Source: Dyella acidiphila (GTDB lineage Bacteria; Pseudomonadota; Gammaproteobacteria; Xanthomonadales; Rhodanobacteraceae). Taken from it: a stretch of DNA of 64,000 nt. The DNA lies in assembly GCF_014863405.1 (NCBI RefSeq), contig NZ_JACZZA010000007.1, positions 1 to 64,000 on the forward strand, read 5' to 3'. A program made the position numbers and the translations under genes. A model generated the notes under the pieces. That model was given only the letters and a program-made list of their open reading frames with translations, did no database searches and was not told where the DNA came from. Positions 57,348-64,000 of the stretch are shown piece after piece (position 1 is the stretch's first letter; each line of letters opens with the position of its first letter).

Positions 57348-59120
57348 ATGAGCGAACAACCCGCAAACGATCCCAAGCCGCGCCGCCGCATCGGCTCGCT
57401 GACCATGTTGTGGCCCTTTATCCGGCCACATTGGCGGCTGGCACTGGGCTGGCTGGTGTTTCTGGGCATCGCTTCGGGCGCCACCCTGGTGCTGCCGACC
57501 GCAGTGCGGCACATGATCGACCACGGCTTCCGCAATTCCAGTGCGACCGCGATCAACAGCAGCTTCCTCGGCTTGTTCGTAGTGGCGCTGGTGATGGCCT
57601 TCGCCACCGCGGCGCGCTTCTACTGCATCTCCCTGCTGGGCGAACGCACGCTGGCCGCCCTGCGCGCCAAGCTGTATGCGCACGTGATCCGGCTGGACGT
57701 GAACTTCTTCGAGCGCAATCGCGTCGGCGAACTGATCTCGCGCCTGGGCACGGATACCGAAGTGGTACAGGCGCTGGTCGGCTCGGGCATCTCCGTGGCG
57801 CTGCGCAGTGCAGTGATGCTGGTTGGCGCCACCGCGGCCATGATCTGGACCAGCCCGCGCCTGGCCGGCCTGACCGCGCTGGTGATTCCGGCGGTGGTAT
57901 TGCCGATCCTGATTTTCGGCCGCCGTGTGCAGAAGCTTTCCCGCGCCAGCCAGGACCGCCTGGCCGATGCCGCCGCCATCGCCAACGAAACACTCAATGC
58001 CGCGCCGGCAGTCAAGGCGTATGCCCGCGAGGGCATCGAAAGCGATCGCTACGGCAATGCCGTGCTGCGCGCGCTGGCCACCGCGCGCCAGCGCATCGGC
58101 ATGCGCACCTTCCTTACCGCCGCGGTGATCGTGCTGTTCTTCGGCGCGATCACCCTGGTGCTGTGGGTCGGTGCACGCGATGTACTGGCCGGCAGCCTGG
58201 ATGCCGGCGTGCTGGCGCAGTTCGTGGTCTACGCGATGCTGTCGGGCGGTTCGATCATGGGCCTGTCCGAAGTGTGGGGCGACGTGTTGCGTGCAGCCGG
58301 CGCGATGGAACGGCTGGGCGAGTTGTTCAACGAGCAGGCCACCATTGCCGATCCGGCGCATCCGCTGGCCTTGCCGCAGCCGGTGCGCGGCGCGCTGCGT
58401 TTCGACCATGTGGAATTCCGCTATCCCTCGCGTCCGGAAGCGCCCGCGCTGCACGATTTCAATCTGGATATCCGGCCCGGCGAAACGGTGGCGCTGGTCG
58501 GCCCTTCGGGCGCCGGCAAGAGCACGGTGTTTGCGCTACTGCTGCGCTTCTACGATCCGCAGCACGGGCGCATCAGTTTCGACGGCGTCGACCTGCGCGC
58601 GATGACCTTGCCGGAACTGCGTGGCTCGATCGCCCTGGTGCCACAGGAAACGGTGATCTTCGGCGGCAGCGCGGCCGACAACATCCGCTTCGGTCGCCAG
58701 GATGCCAGCGACGAGGATGTGCACGCCGCAGCGCGCGCCGCCGAAGCGCATGACTTTATCCAGCTGCTGCAGAACGGCTATGCGGCGGAACTTGGCGAAC
58801 GCGGCGTGCGCCTGTCTGGCGGACAGCGCCAGCGCATTGCGATTGCCCGCGCGATCCTGCGCGATGCACCGCTGCTGTTGCTGGACGAGGCGACTTCGTC
58901 ACTGGATGCGCAATCGGAAGCTGCGATCCAGCAGGCATTGGAACGCCTGGAAAAAGGCCGCACCACTCTGGTGATCGCGCATCGCCTGGCGACCGTGCAG
59001 CGCGCGGACCGGATCGTGGTGATGGACGGCGGCCGCATCGTGGCGCAGGGCACGCACGAAAGCCTGCTGGCGGAAGATGGTTTGTATGCGGAGCTGGCGC
59101 GGCTGCAGTTCGTCGCCTGA
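57348..59120 (+). CDS. MsbA-like ABC exporter (fused permease and ATPase)
   Basis: The protein has 590 residues. Six transmembrane helices lie in the first ~320 residues, followed by the nucleotide-binding domain. The ATPase has Walker A GPSGAGKST, the Q loop VPQETVIFGG, signature LSGGQRQR, Walker B LLLLDEATSSLD and the H loop VIAHRLATV. It is a half-transporter that dimerises. The permease resembles lipid or drug exporters of the MsbA/LmrA type. Cargo cannot be told. It follows the acyltransferase gene in the same direction. Confidence 0.92.
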   Translation: MSEQPANDPKPRRRIGSLTMLWPFIRPHWRLALGWLVFLGIASGATLVLPTAVRHMIDHGFRNSSATAINSSFLGLFVVALVMAFATAARFYCISLLGERTLAALRAKLYAHVIRLDVNFFERNRVGELISRLGTDTEVVQALVGSGISVALRSAVMLVGATAAMIWTSPRLAGLTALVIPAVVLPILIFGRRVQKLSRASQDRLADAAAIANETLNAAPAVKAYAREGIESDRYGNAVLRALATARQRIGMRTFLTAAVIVLFFGAITLVLWVGARDVLAGSLDAGVLAQFVVYAMLSGGSIMGLSEVWGDVLRAAGAMERLGELFNEQATIADPAHPLALPQPVRGALRFDHVEFRYPSRPEAPALHDFNLDIRPGETVALVGPSGAGKSTVFALLLRFYDPQHGRISFDGVDLRAMTLPELRGSIALVPQETVIFGGSAADNIRFGRQDASDEDVHAAARAAEAHDFIQLLQNGYAAELGERGVRLSGGQRQRIAIARAILRDAPLLLLDEATSSLDAQSEAAIQQALERLEKGRTTLVIAHRLATVQRADRIVVMDGGRIVAQGTHESLLAEDGLYAELARLQFVA

Positions 59121-59190
59121 TGGCCCCTCACCTCAATCCTCTCCCCGGAGGGGAGCGGAGGCAAACGCAAAAGGCGCATCGTTGAACAAG

Positions 59191-59217
59191 AAAAAGCCCC
59201 GACAGGCGGGGCTTTTT
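59191..59217. terminator. Bidirectional terminator between the ABC exporter and csp genes
   Basis: AAAAAGCCCC pairs with GGGGCTTTTT around a seven-base loop, with A and T runs at both ends. It serves the exporter on the plus strand and the cold-shock gene on the minus strand (26 bases after its stop). Confidence 0.88.
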
Positions 59218-59242
59218 CAGAACTGCATGCAACGGCTTGGAA

Positions 59243-59449
59243 TTACTGTGCGAGCTCGACACCGGAGGCCTGGGCACCCTTCGGGCCCTGGGTCACTTCG
59301 AATTTCACTCGCTGACCTTCTTGCAGACTACGGAAGCCCTTGGCGTTGATCGCCGAGAAGTGGACAAACACGTCCTCCCCACCGTCCTCGGGCGCGATGA
59401 AGCCGAAACCCTTGGCGTCGTTGAACCACTTGACCGTACCGAAACGCAT
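59243..59449 (-). CDS. Cold-shock-domain protein
   Basis: The protein has 68 residues, one cold-shock domain. RNP1 is KGFGFI within [16 protein letters not shown] and RNP2 is VFVHF within [11 protein letters not shown]. These proteins bind single-stranded nucleic acid and melt RNA structure. ATG 59449 has AGAGG eight bases upstream. A leader of about 90 bases lies between the putative promoter and the start, shorter than in E. coli cspA. Confidence 0.96.
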   Translation of the reverse strand: MRFGTVKWFNDAKGFGFIAPEDGGEDVFVHFSAINAKGFRSLQEGQRVKFEVTQGPKGAQASGVELAQ

Positions 59450-59539
59450 TGCGTGAACCTCTGAATCTAAGGACTGGATGTACCAAGTCTCTGCGAGAAC
59501 CACCTCTACCCCTAGGTCCGCCGCCCCTGGCACAGAGAA

Positions 59540-59569
59540 AGTATCTGCATGTTTTCGGGAAAAGCGCAA
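59540..59569 (-). promoter_or_regulatory. Candidate promoter of the cold-shock gene
   Basis: On the minus strand TTGCGC (59564-59569) and GATACT (59540-59545) are 18 bases apart, upstream of the csp gene in a 172-base gap. Match quality is moderate. Confidence 0.35.
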
Positions 59570-59621
59570 TATGCGCCCGCGTCCGAAGTGGCCCGGGCAT
59601 GACCCAGGCCGCGCTGGCTGC

Positions 59622-60371
59622 TTAGCTTTTGAGCAATTCGGCAAGGATGGGCGGTACCGAGGCGGTCGCAGCCGCCAGGTGGGCGAAGATCTCCTCGATG
59701 CTGATTTCGGCCTCGTCGCCGCACCCCGCGGCAAAGTTGGCGACCAGCGCCAGGCAAGCGTAGTCGAGTTCAAGCTCACGTGCCAAGGCAGCTTCCGGCA
59801 TACCTGTCATGCCTACCAGGTCGCAGCCGTCACGCTTCATACGGGCGATTTCGGCCCGGGTTTCCAGGCGCGGCCCCTGGGTGGCGCCATAGCAGCCGCC
59901 ATCGATGGCGGGGATGCCCGCCCGCTTTGCCGCAGCCAGCAAGGCCGTGCGGAGGCTGGCGGTATAGGGCTCGCTGAAATCGATGTGCTTGACCTCGGCG
60001 CCTTCCACATCGCAAAAACTTGTATAGCGCCCATGGGTGTAGTCGATCACCTGGTCGGGCACCACGATGACGCGCGGCCCCATGTCGTCGCGGATACCGC
60101 CCACCGCATTTACGCCGATGATCTTGCGCGCGCCCAGGTGGTGCAGCGCCCACAGGTTGGCGCGGTAATTGACGCGATGCGGCGGCAGCGTGTGGCTTTC
60201 GCCATGGCGCGCCAGGAAGGCAATGCGGCGGCCGGCGAAATCACCGACGACCACGTCGCCCGAGGCGGGGCCATACGGCGTGTCGACGCTTTGCCGCGTG
60301 CTGCGTTCCAGGCCGGGGAACTGGTAGAGGCCGCTGCCGCCGATAACGGCGAGATCGATCGATGAAGTCAT
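59622..60371 (-). CDS. Methylthioadenosine/methylthioinosine phosphorylase family protein
   Basis: The protein has 249 residues. PNP/MTAP family motifs: IGGSGLYQF at the start, [35 protein letters not shown] and [28 protein letters not shown] and [15 protein letters not shown] complete the set. In Pseudomonas and relatives the homologue prefers S-methyl-5'-thioinosine; the adjacent hypoxanthine phosphoribosyltransferase supports the same here, but the substrate cannot be read from the sequence alone. It is the last gene of the rlmD-nagZ-hpt run. Confidence 0.88.
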   Translation of the reverse strand: MTSSIDLAVIGGSGLYQFPGLERSTRQSVDTPYGPASGDVVVGDFAGRRIAFLARHGESHTLPPHRVNYRANLWALHHLGARKIIGVNAVGGIRDDMGPRVIVVPDQVIDYTHGRYTSFCDVEGAEVKHIDFSEPYTASLRTALLAAAKRAGIPAIDGGCYGATQGPRLETRAEIARMKRDGCDLVGMTGMPEAALARELELDYACLALVANFAAGCGDEAEISIEEIFAHLAAATASVPPILAELLKS

Positions 60372-60426
60372 TAGCTGTAGGTCTGCTTAGCCAAAGGTGA
60401 TGCGGAACGAGTGCGCTGGCAGCGCC

Positions 60427-60993
60427 CTACTCTTTCAGCGCGTAGATCGCCGGCAGGTTGCGGCCTTGTTCGTAGTAGTCCATGCCATAGCCGAAGACAT
60501 AGCGATCGGGCAGCACCACGCCGTTGAAGTCGCTCTGGATACCATCGACGCAACGGCCGTGATCCTTGCAGCACAGCGTGGCCACCAGCACGCGCGTAGC
60601 GCCGCGGCGCAGGCAGTCGTCACGCACGGCCTTGAGGGTGTGGCCTTCGTCGAGGATGTCGTCGACCAGCAGCACCGTGCGCCCCTGCAGCGATACCGCC
60701 GGCTCGCGCAGCCAGTGCAGATCGCTGCCCGAGGTAGCGCCCCGGTAGCGGGTGGCATGCACGTAATCGAATTCGAGATCGGTGCGGATCGCCAGCGCCA
60801 GCTGGCCGCCGAACATCAGCGCGCCATTCATGACGGTGAGGAAGACCGCGCGTTCGCCATCGAGCGCCGTGTCGATGGCACGCCCCAGGTCGGCGATCAC
60901 GGTGTCCAGCTCGGCGCGCTCGAACAGCACGTCGGAACGGAGCAAGGCATCGGCCAGCGTGGGCGGCGCCTGGTGGGCAGGTGATGGACTCAT
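60427..60993 (-). CDS. hpt: Hypoxanthine-guanine phosphoribosyltransferase
   Basis: The protein has 188 residues. The PRPP-binding motif is VLLVDDILDEGHTLKAV. Other family parts are LTVMNGALMFGGQLA near the middle and PDRYVFGYGMDYYEQGRNLPAIYAL at the C-terminus, in which FGYGMDYYE positions the purine. It makes IMP or GMP from hypoxanthine or guanine. It lies between nagZ (9-base gap) and the methylthio-purine phosphorylase, consistent with recycling of the hypoxanthine released by the latter. Confidence 0.9.
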   Translation of the reverse strand: MSPSPAHQAPPTLADALLRSDVLFERAELDTVIADLGRAIDTALDGERAVFLTVMNGALMFGGQLALAIRTDLEFDYVHATRYRGATSGSDLHWLREPAVSLQGRTVLLVDDILDEGHTLKAVRDDCLRRGATRVLVATLCCKDHGRCVDGIQSDFNGVVLPDRYVFGYGMDYYEQGRNLPAIYALKE

Positions 60994-61002
60994 GGCGGTT
61001 CC

Positions 61003-62004
61003 TTAGCGATCCAGGGCAGTAATGCGCGCGACGAAACGATCGCGCTGCGGATTGTCGAGCAGGCCGGCCCAGGTCGCGCCGATGGCGCCGCGCAGGCTGG
61101 CGACGCGCTGCATGCTAGCGGCCGAAGGTGTCGGCATGGCGGCAATCGCCGCTTCCACCACCTCGGGGAAGCAGGCCAGCACCAGGTCGCAGCCGGCGCC
61201 CAGGTGCGCATGCACCCGCTGCGCCACGCCACCGGCTACGCCGGCAGCGGCCATGCTGATGTCGTCGCTGATCACGGCGCCCTGGAAACCCAGCTCGCCA
61301 CGCAAGATCTGCTCGATCCAGCGCGAGGAAAACCCGGCCGGCTGCTCGTCGACCGCGGGATAGACCACGTGGGCCATCATCACCGCTTCGGCGTGCGCCG
61401 AGAACGCTTCGGCAAACGGGCGCAGGTCGTCGCGGCGGATCTCGTCCAGCGAACGCGGATCGATCGCCTGCGCCTTGTGCGTATCCACCGCTACCGAACC
61501 ATGTCCCGGGAAATGCTTGAGCACCGCAGCCATGCCGCCCAGATGCATGCCGCGCACATAGGCGTGGACCAGCTCGGCGGTTACGGCCGGATCGGCGTGG
61601 AAGGCACGCGTGCCGATGGCGGCGTTGCCGCGTGCCAGGTCGGCGACCGGCGCGAAACTGAAATCGATACCACTGGCGCGCAGCTCGCTGGCCATCACCC
61701 AGGCATGTTCTTCTGCCAGGCGCACCGCTTCGGTGGGATCGCGGTCATATACCGCACCGATCTTGGCCAGCGCGGGCAAGCGGGTGAAGCCCTCGCGGAA
61801 GCGCTGTACGGGACCGCCTTCCTGGTCGACGGCGAGCAGGAATTCTTCGCCGGCCACGGCGCGGATCGATTCCACCAGCGCCAGCAATTGCTCACGGCCG
61901 GTGTAGTTGCGCGCAAACAGGATTACTCCCGCCACACCCGGTGCCGTCAGCCACGCCTGTTCGGCGGGCAGCAGCTCGGTGCCGGCGATACCGATCAGCA
62001 ACAT
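61003..62004 (-). CDS. nagZ: Beta-N-acetylhexosaminidase NagZ (GH3)
   Basis: The protein has 333 residues. It removes GlcNAc from 1,6-anhydro-muropeptides in cell-wall recycling in the cytoplasm. Motifs: GVILFARNY, AVDQEGGPVQRFREGFT, KHFPGHGSVAVDTH (mobile-loop catalytic His of NagZ) and AVISDDISMAAAG, which carries the catalytic Asp. There is no signal peptide. NagZ products control AmpC-type beta-lactamases in other genera. Overlaps the CYTH gene by one base (coupled). Confidence 0.96.
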   Translation of the reverse strand: MLLIGIAGTELLPAEQAWLTAPGVAGVILFARNYTGREQLLALVESIRAVAGEEFLLAVDQEGGPVQRFREGFTRLPALAKIGAVYDRDPTEAVRLAEEHAWVMASELRASGIDFSFAPVADLARGNAAIGTRAFHADPAVTAELVHAYVRGMHLGGMAAVLKHFPGHGSVAVDTHKAQAIDPRSLDEIRRDDLRPFAEAFSAHAEAVMMAHVVYPAVDEQPAGFSSRWIEQILRGELGFQGAVISDDISMAAAGVAGGVAQRVHAHLGAGCDLVLACFPEVVEAAIAAMPTPSAASMQRVASLRGAIGATWAGLLDNPQRDRFVARITALDR

Positions 62005-62537
62005 CAGGCGTGCCCTCCGCTGGATGCATCGATGGCTGCGCGCTCGTCGTCACTCCAGTGCGAAAACGGGTACTCGAGCAGATTGACGTTGTAGTAGCGC
62101 GCCAGGCTGCTGACTTCGCGGCCCAGCCACACGGGACGCGGAAACTCCGCATCGGTCGCCGGCAGCTCGATCTCCGCCACCAGCAGGCCCTGGTTGTCGC
62201 CGAGGAACTCATCGACCTCGAACAGCCAGCCATCGACTTCGACGTGATGGCGCGTTTTTTCCAGCACCCCATCGCACAGGCTGGCAAGCATGGTTTGCGC
62301 ATCGGCCAACGGCAACGGCAGTTCGTACTCGGCGCGGGCAATGCCCAGCTCCACCGATTTGATATTCAGCCATGCCTGCTCGCCGCTGATGCGCACGCGC
62401 ACCGAGGCACGCGCAGTGCCATCGCGCAACGCACGCACATTCACCAGATAGCCCTGTGCGATCTGCTTGCTGCTGCTGACAGCCGCACGCCAGGTGTCAT
62501 TGGCGAGCAGGAATTTGCGTTCGATCTCGATACCCAT
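62004..62537 (-). CDS. CYTH-domain protein (triphosphate tunnel metalloenzyme)
   Basis: The protein has 177 residues. It begins MGIEIERKFLL, the ExExK metal-binding signature of the CYTH superfamily, with further pairs of charged strands (RASVRVRISGEQAWLNIKS, EVDEFLGDNQGLLVAEIEL). Members hydrolyse inorganic triphosphate or act as class IV adenylate cyclases; the short bacterial single-domain type usually is a triphosphatase. It lies 9 bases after rlmD and overlaps nagZ. Confidence 0.93.
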   Translation of the reverse strand: MGIEIERKFLLANDTWRAAVSSSKQIAQGYLVNVRALRDGTARASVRVRISGEQAWLNIKSVELGIARAEYELPLPLADAQTMLASLCDGVLEKTRHHVEVDGWLFEVDEFLGDNQGLLVAEIELPATDAEFPRPVWLGREVSSLARYYNVNLLEYPFSHWSDDERAAIDASSGGHA

Positions 62538-62546
62538 CGTGTGAGC

Positions 62547-63875
62547 TTACCTGCGTTCGAACAGCGCAATCGATTCGACGTGCGCGGTATGCGGAAACAT
62601 GTCCATCACGCCCGCCGACACCAGCCGGAAGCCATGCTGGTTGACCAGAATGCCGGCGTCGCGCGCCAGCGAGGCCGGATGGCAGGACACATACACGATG
62701 CGACCGGTGTGCTTGTGCGGCAGGTATTCCAGCACCTTATCGGCGCCGGCACGCGGCGGATCGAGCAGCAGTTTGTCCCAGGGCTTGCGCGCCCAGTCGG
62801 TGCCGCGCTGGTCTTCGAACAGATTGGCCACCGCGAAGCTGGCATTGGTAATGCCGTTTTGTTTGGCGTTTTCGGCGGCGCGTGCAACCAGGCCGTGTTC
62901 GCCTTCCACGCCGGTCACTTCGGCGACGCGGCGCGCCAGCGGCAACGTGAAATTGCCCAGACCGCAGAACAGATCGAGCACGCGATCGGCAGGCTGCGCA
63001 TCGAGCAGTTGCAGCGCATGCGCCAGCATGCGCCGGTTCATGCCGGCATTGACCTGCACGAAATCCAGCGGCTGGAATTCCAGCTCGACATCTTCCACGC
63101 CCTCGCCCGCCGGAATGCGGAAAGCAAGCCGCGGCTGTTCGGGCCACAGCGGATGCACGCTGCTGATGCCGCCTGGCTGCAGGTAGATCGCAAAAGCATG
63201 CTCCTGCGCGAACGCAATCAGCTTGGCGCGATCGCCTTCGCTCAGCGGCTTGAGGTGGCGGAACACCAAGGCCACGGTATCGTCGCCGGCGGCGAATTCG
63301 ATCTGCGCGATCTCGGCCGCGGCATCCATGCTGCCGACCAGTTCGCCGAGCAGGCCGATCTTCGGGCCGATGGCCGGATGCACCACCTCGCAGTGAGTGA
63401 TGTCGGCGACGAAACGCGGATTGCTTTCCTCGCGGAAGCCCACCAGCACGCGGCCCTTCTTCGCCACCGCGCGCACCGACAGGCGTCCTTTGCGGCGATA
63501 GCCCCAGGCTTCGTCGGTAAGCGGCGGCAGCCAGCTTTCCGGTTCCACCTTGCCGATGCGCGCGAAGTTGTCCACCAGCACGCGCTGCTTGGCCGCGATC
63601 TGCGAGACCGCATCCAGATGCTGCAGCGAGCAACCGCCGCACTGGCCGAAGTGGCGGCAGCGCGGCTCGACCCGGTGCGGCGATGGCGTGAGGATGGCCA
63701 GTGTTTCGGCTTCGTCGAAATGGCGATGCCGCTTACGAATCTTGAAGCGCACCTGTTCGCCCAGCAGGGCGCCGCTGACGAATACGGTCTTGCCGTCGAT
63801 ACGGGCCACACCCCGGCCGTCGTGACTCAAATCGGTGATGGGGGCTTCGAACTCGTTCATCGGCACTCTTGGCAA
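62547..63875 (-). CDS. rlmD: 23S rRNA m5U1939 methyltransferase RlmD
   Basis: The protein has 442 residues. An N-terminal TRAM domain (ITDLSHDGRGVARIDGKTVF) precedes a 4Fe-4S cluster set CRHFGQCGGCSLQHL plus a later cysteine. The methyltransferase domain has DLFCGLGNFTLPLA, LLLDPPRAGAD and the catalytic-cysteine segment IVYVSCHPASLARD. It methylates C5 of U1939 in 23S rRNA. ATG 63875 starts MPRVPMNEF; ATG 63860 is an alternative. It is the first gene of the minus-strand run that continues to nagZ and hpt. Confidence 0.94.
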   Translation of the reverse strand: MPRVPMNEFEAPITDLSHDGRGVARIDGKTVFVSGALLGEQVRFKIRKRHRHFDEAETLAILTPSPHRVEPRCRHFGQCGGCSLQHLDAVSQIAAKQRVLVDNFARIGKVEPESWLPPLTDEAWGYRRKGRLSVRAVAKKGRVLVGFREESNPRFVADITHCEVVHPAIGPKIGLLGELVGSMDAAAEIAQIEFAAGDDTVALVFRHLKPLSEGDRAKLIAFAQEHAFAIYLQPGGISSVHPLWPEQPRLAFRIPAGEGVEDVELEFQPLDFVQVNAGMNRRMLAHALQLLDAQPADRVLDLFCGLGNFTLPLARRVAEVTGVEGEHGLVARAAENAKQNGITNASFAVANLFEDQRGTDWARKPWDKLLLDPPRAGADKVLEYLPHKHTGRIVYVSCHPASLARDAGILVNQHGFRLVSAGVMDMFPHTAHVESIALFERR

Positions 63876-64000
63876 AAAGATGGCGCCAGGGCCGCAGGGC
63901 CCTGGCCGGAGAGGTTGGATGGAGGCACTCGCGGCCTCGCCAGCCGCACATGATACCAGCCGGGGCGGCGCCCCCTTACGGGCCAGCTCAGCGGTCGGCA
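63876..64000. other. Upstream region of rlmD, no gene recognised
   Basis: 125 bases to the window edge. They must hold the rlmD ribosome site and probably its promoter. No coding frame is supported. Confidence 0.5.

Overview
The window is GC-rich chromosomal DNA of a gammaproteobacterium, most likely Lysobacterales/Xanthomonadales and probably Rhodanobacteraceae (Dyella, Rhodanobacter or Luteibacter type). I infer this from codon use, from a secreted S53 peptidase with FG-GAP repeats, from abundant 'GTAGGTTGGGTTA' intergenic palindromes, and from gene order. No rRNA gene is present, so the genus is not proven.

Positions 1-7381 are visibly AT-richer and look like the integrase-proximal end of an integrative island inserted at the 3' end of tRNA-Ser(UGA) (7379-7468, minus). 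A tyrosine recombinase (5860-7293) lies beside the tRNA. The cargo, going left, is two membrane proteins, a 38-residue single-span peptide, and a compact minus-strand operon of a ParB/Srx-like protein, a Dam-type (D12) adenine methyltransferase and a possible nuclease-like protein. The left edge of the window is the last 32 codons of an IS3-family transposase. The ParB-methylase-third gene cassette is the best candidate here for an undescribed system, probably of the defence or restriction/modification kind; no function is proven.

From 7379 the DNA becomes backbone: tRNA-Ser, a small membrane gene and serS, then membrane proteins, a Sel1-repeat protein, small conserved proteins, a serine beta-lactamase-like protein, an alpha/beta hydrolase and a BlaI/M56 regulatory pair with a clear operator-promoter. 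These are followed by a large secreted sedolisin-type peptidase, a two-component pair facing each other (response regulator and hybrid kinase), a GH2 glycosidase, rarA, and a TonB receptor translationally coupled to a class A acid phosphatase.

The order aat - trxB - ftsK - lolA - rarA - serS resembles the E. coli neighbourhood, expanded by inserted genes. Further right are an HD-GYP phosphodiesterase, an acetyl-CoA hydrolase/transferase-like protein, a two-HKD phospholipase D, xseA, an acetolactate synthase-like enzyme with an aldehyde dehydrogenase, an AraC regulator divergent from a zinc alcohol dehydrogenase, a tandem pair of PI-PLC X-domain paralogues, a YdcF-like protein, a YigZ/IMPACT protein, an acyltransferase and an MsbA-like ABC exporter. 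The window ends with a cold-shock protein and a minus-strand run rlmD - CYTH - nagZ - hpt-like - methylthio-purine phosphorylase. The last two suggest salvage of methylthioadenosine through hypoxanthine.

Intergenic DNA holds several palindromic repeat families. At 49311-49908 there is a local tandem duplication, with a miniature inverted-repeat element lodged in it.
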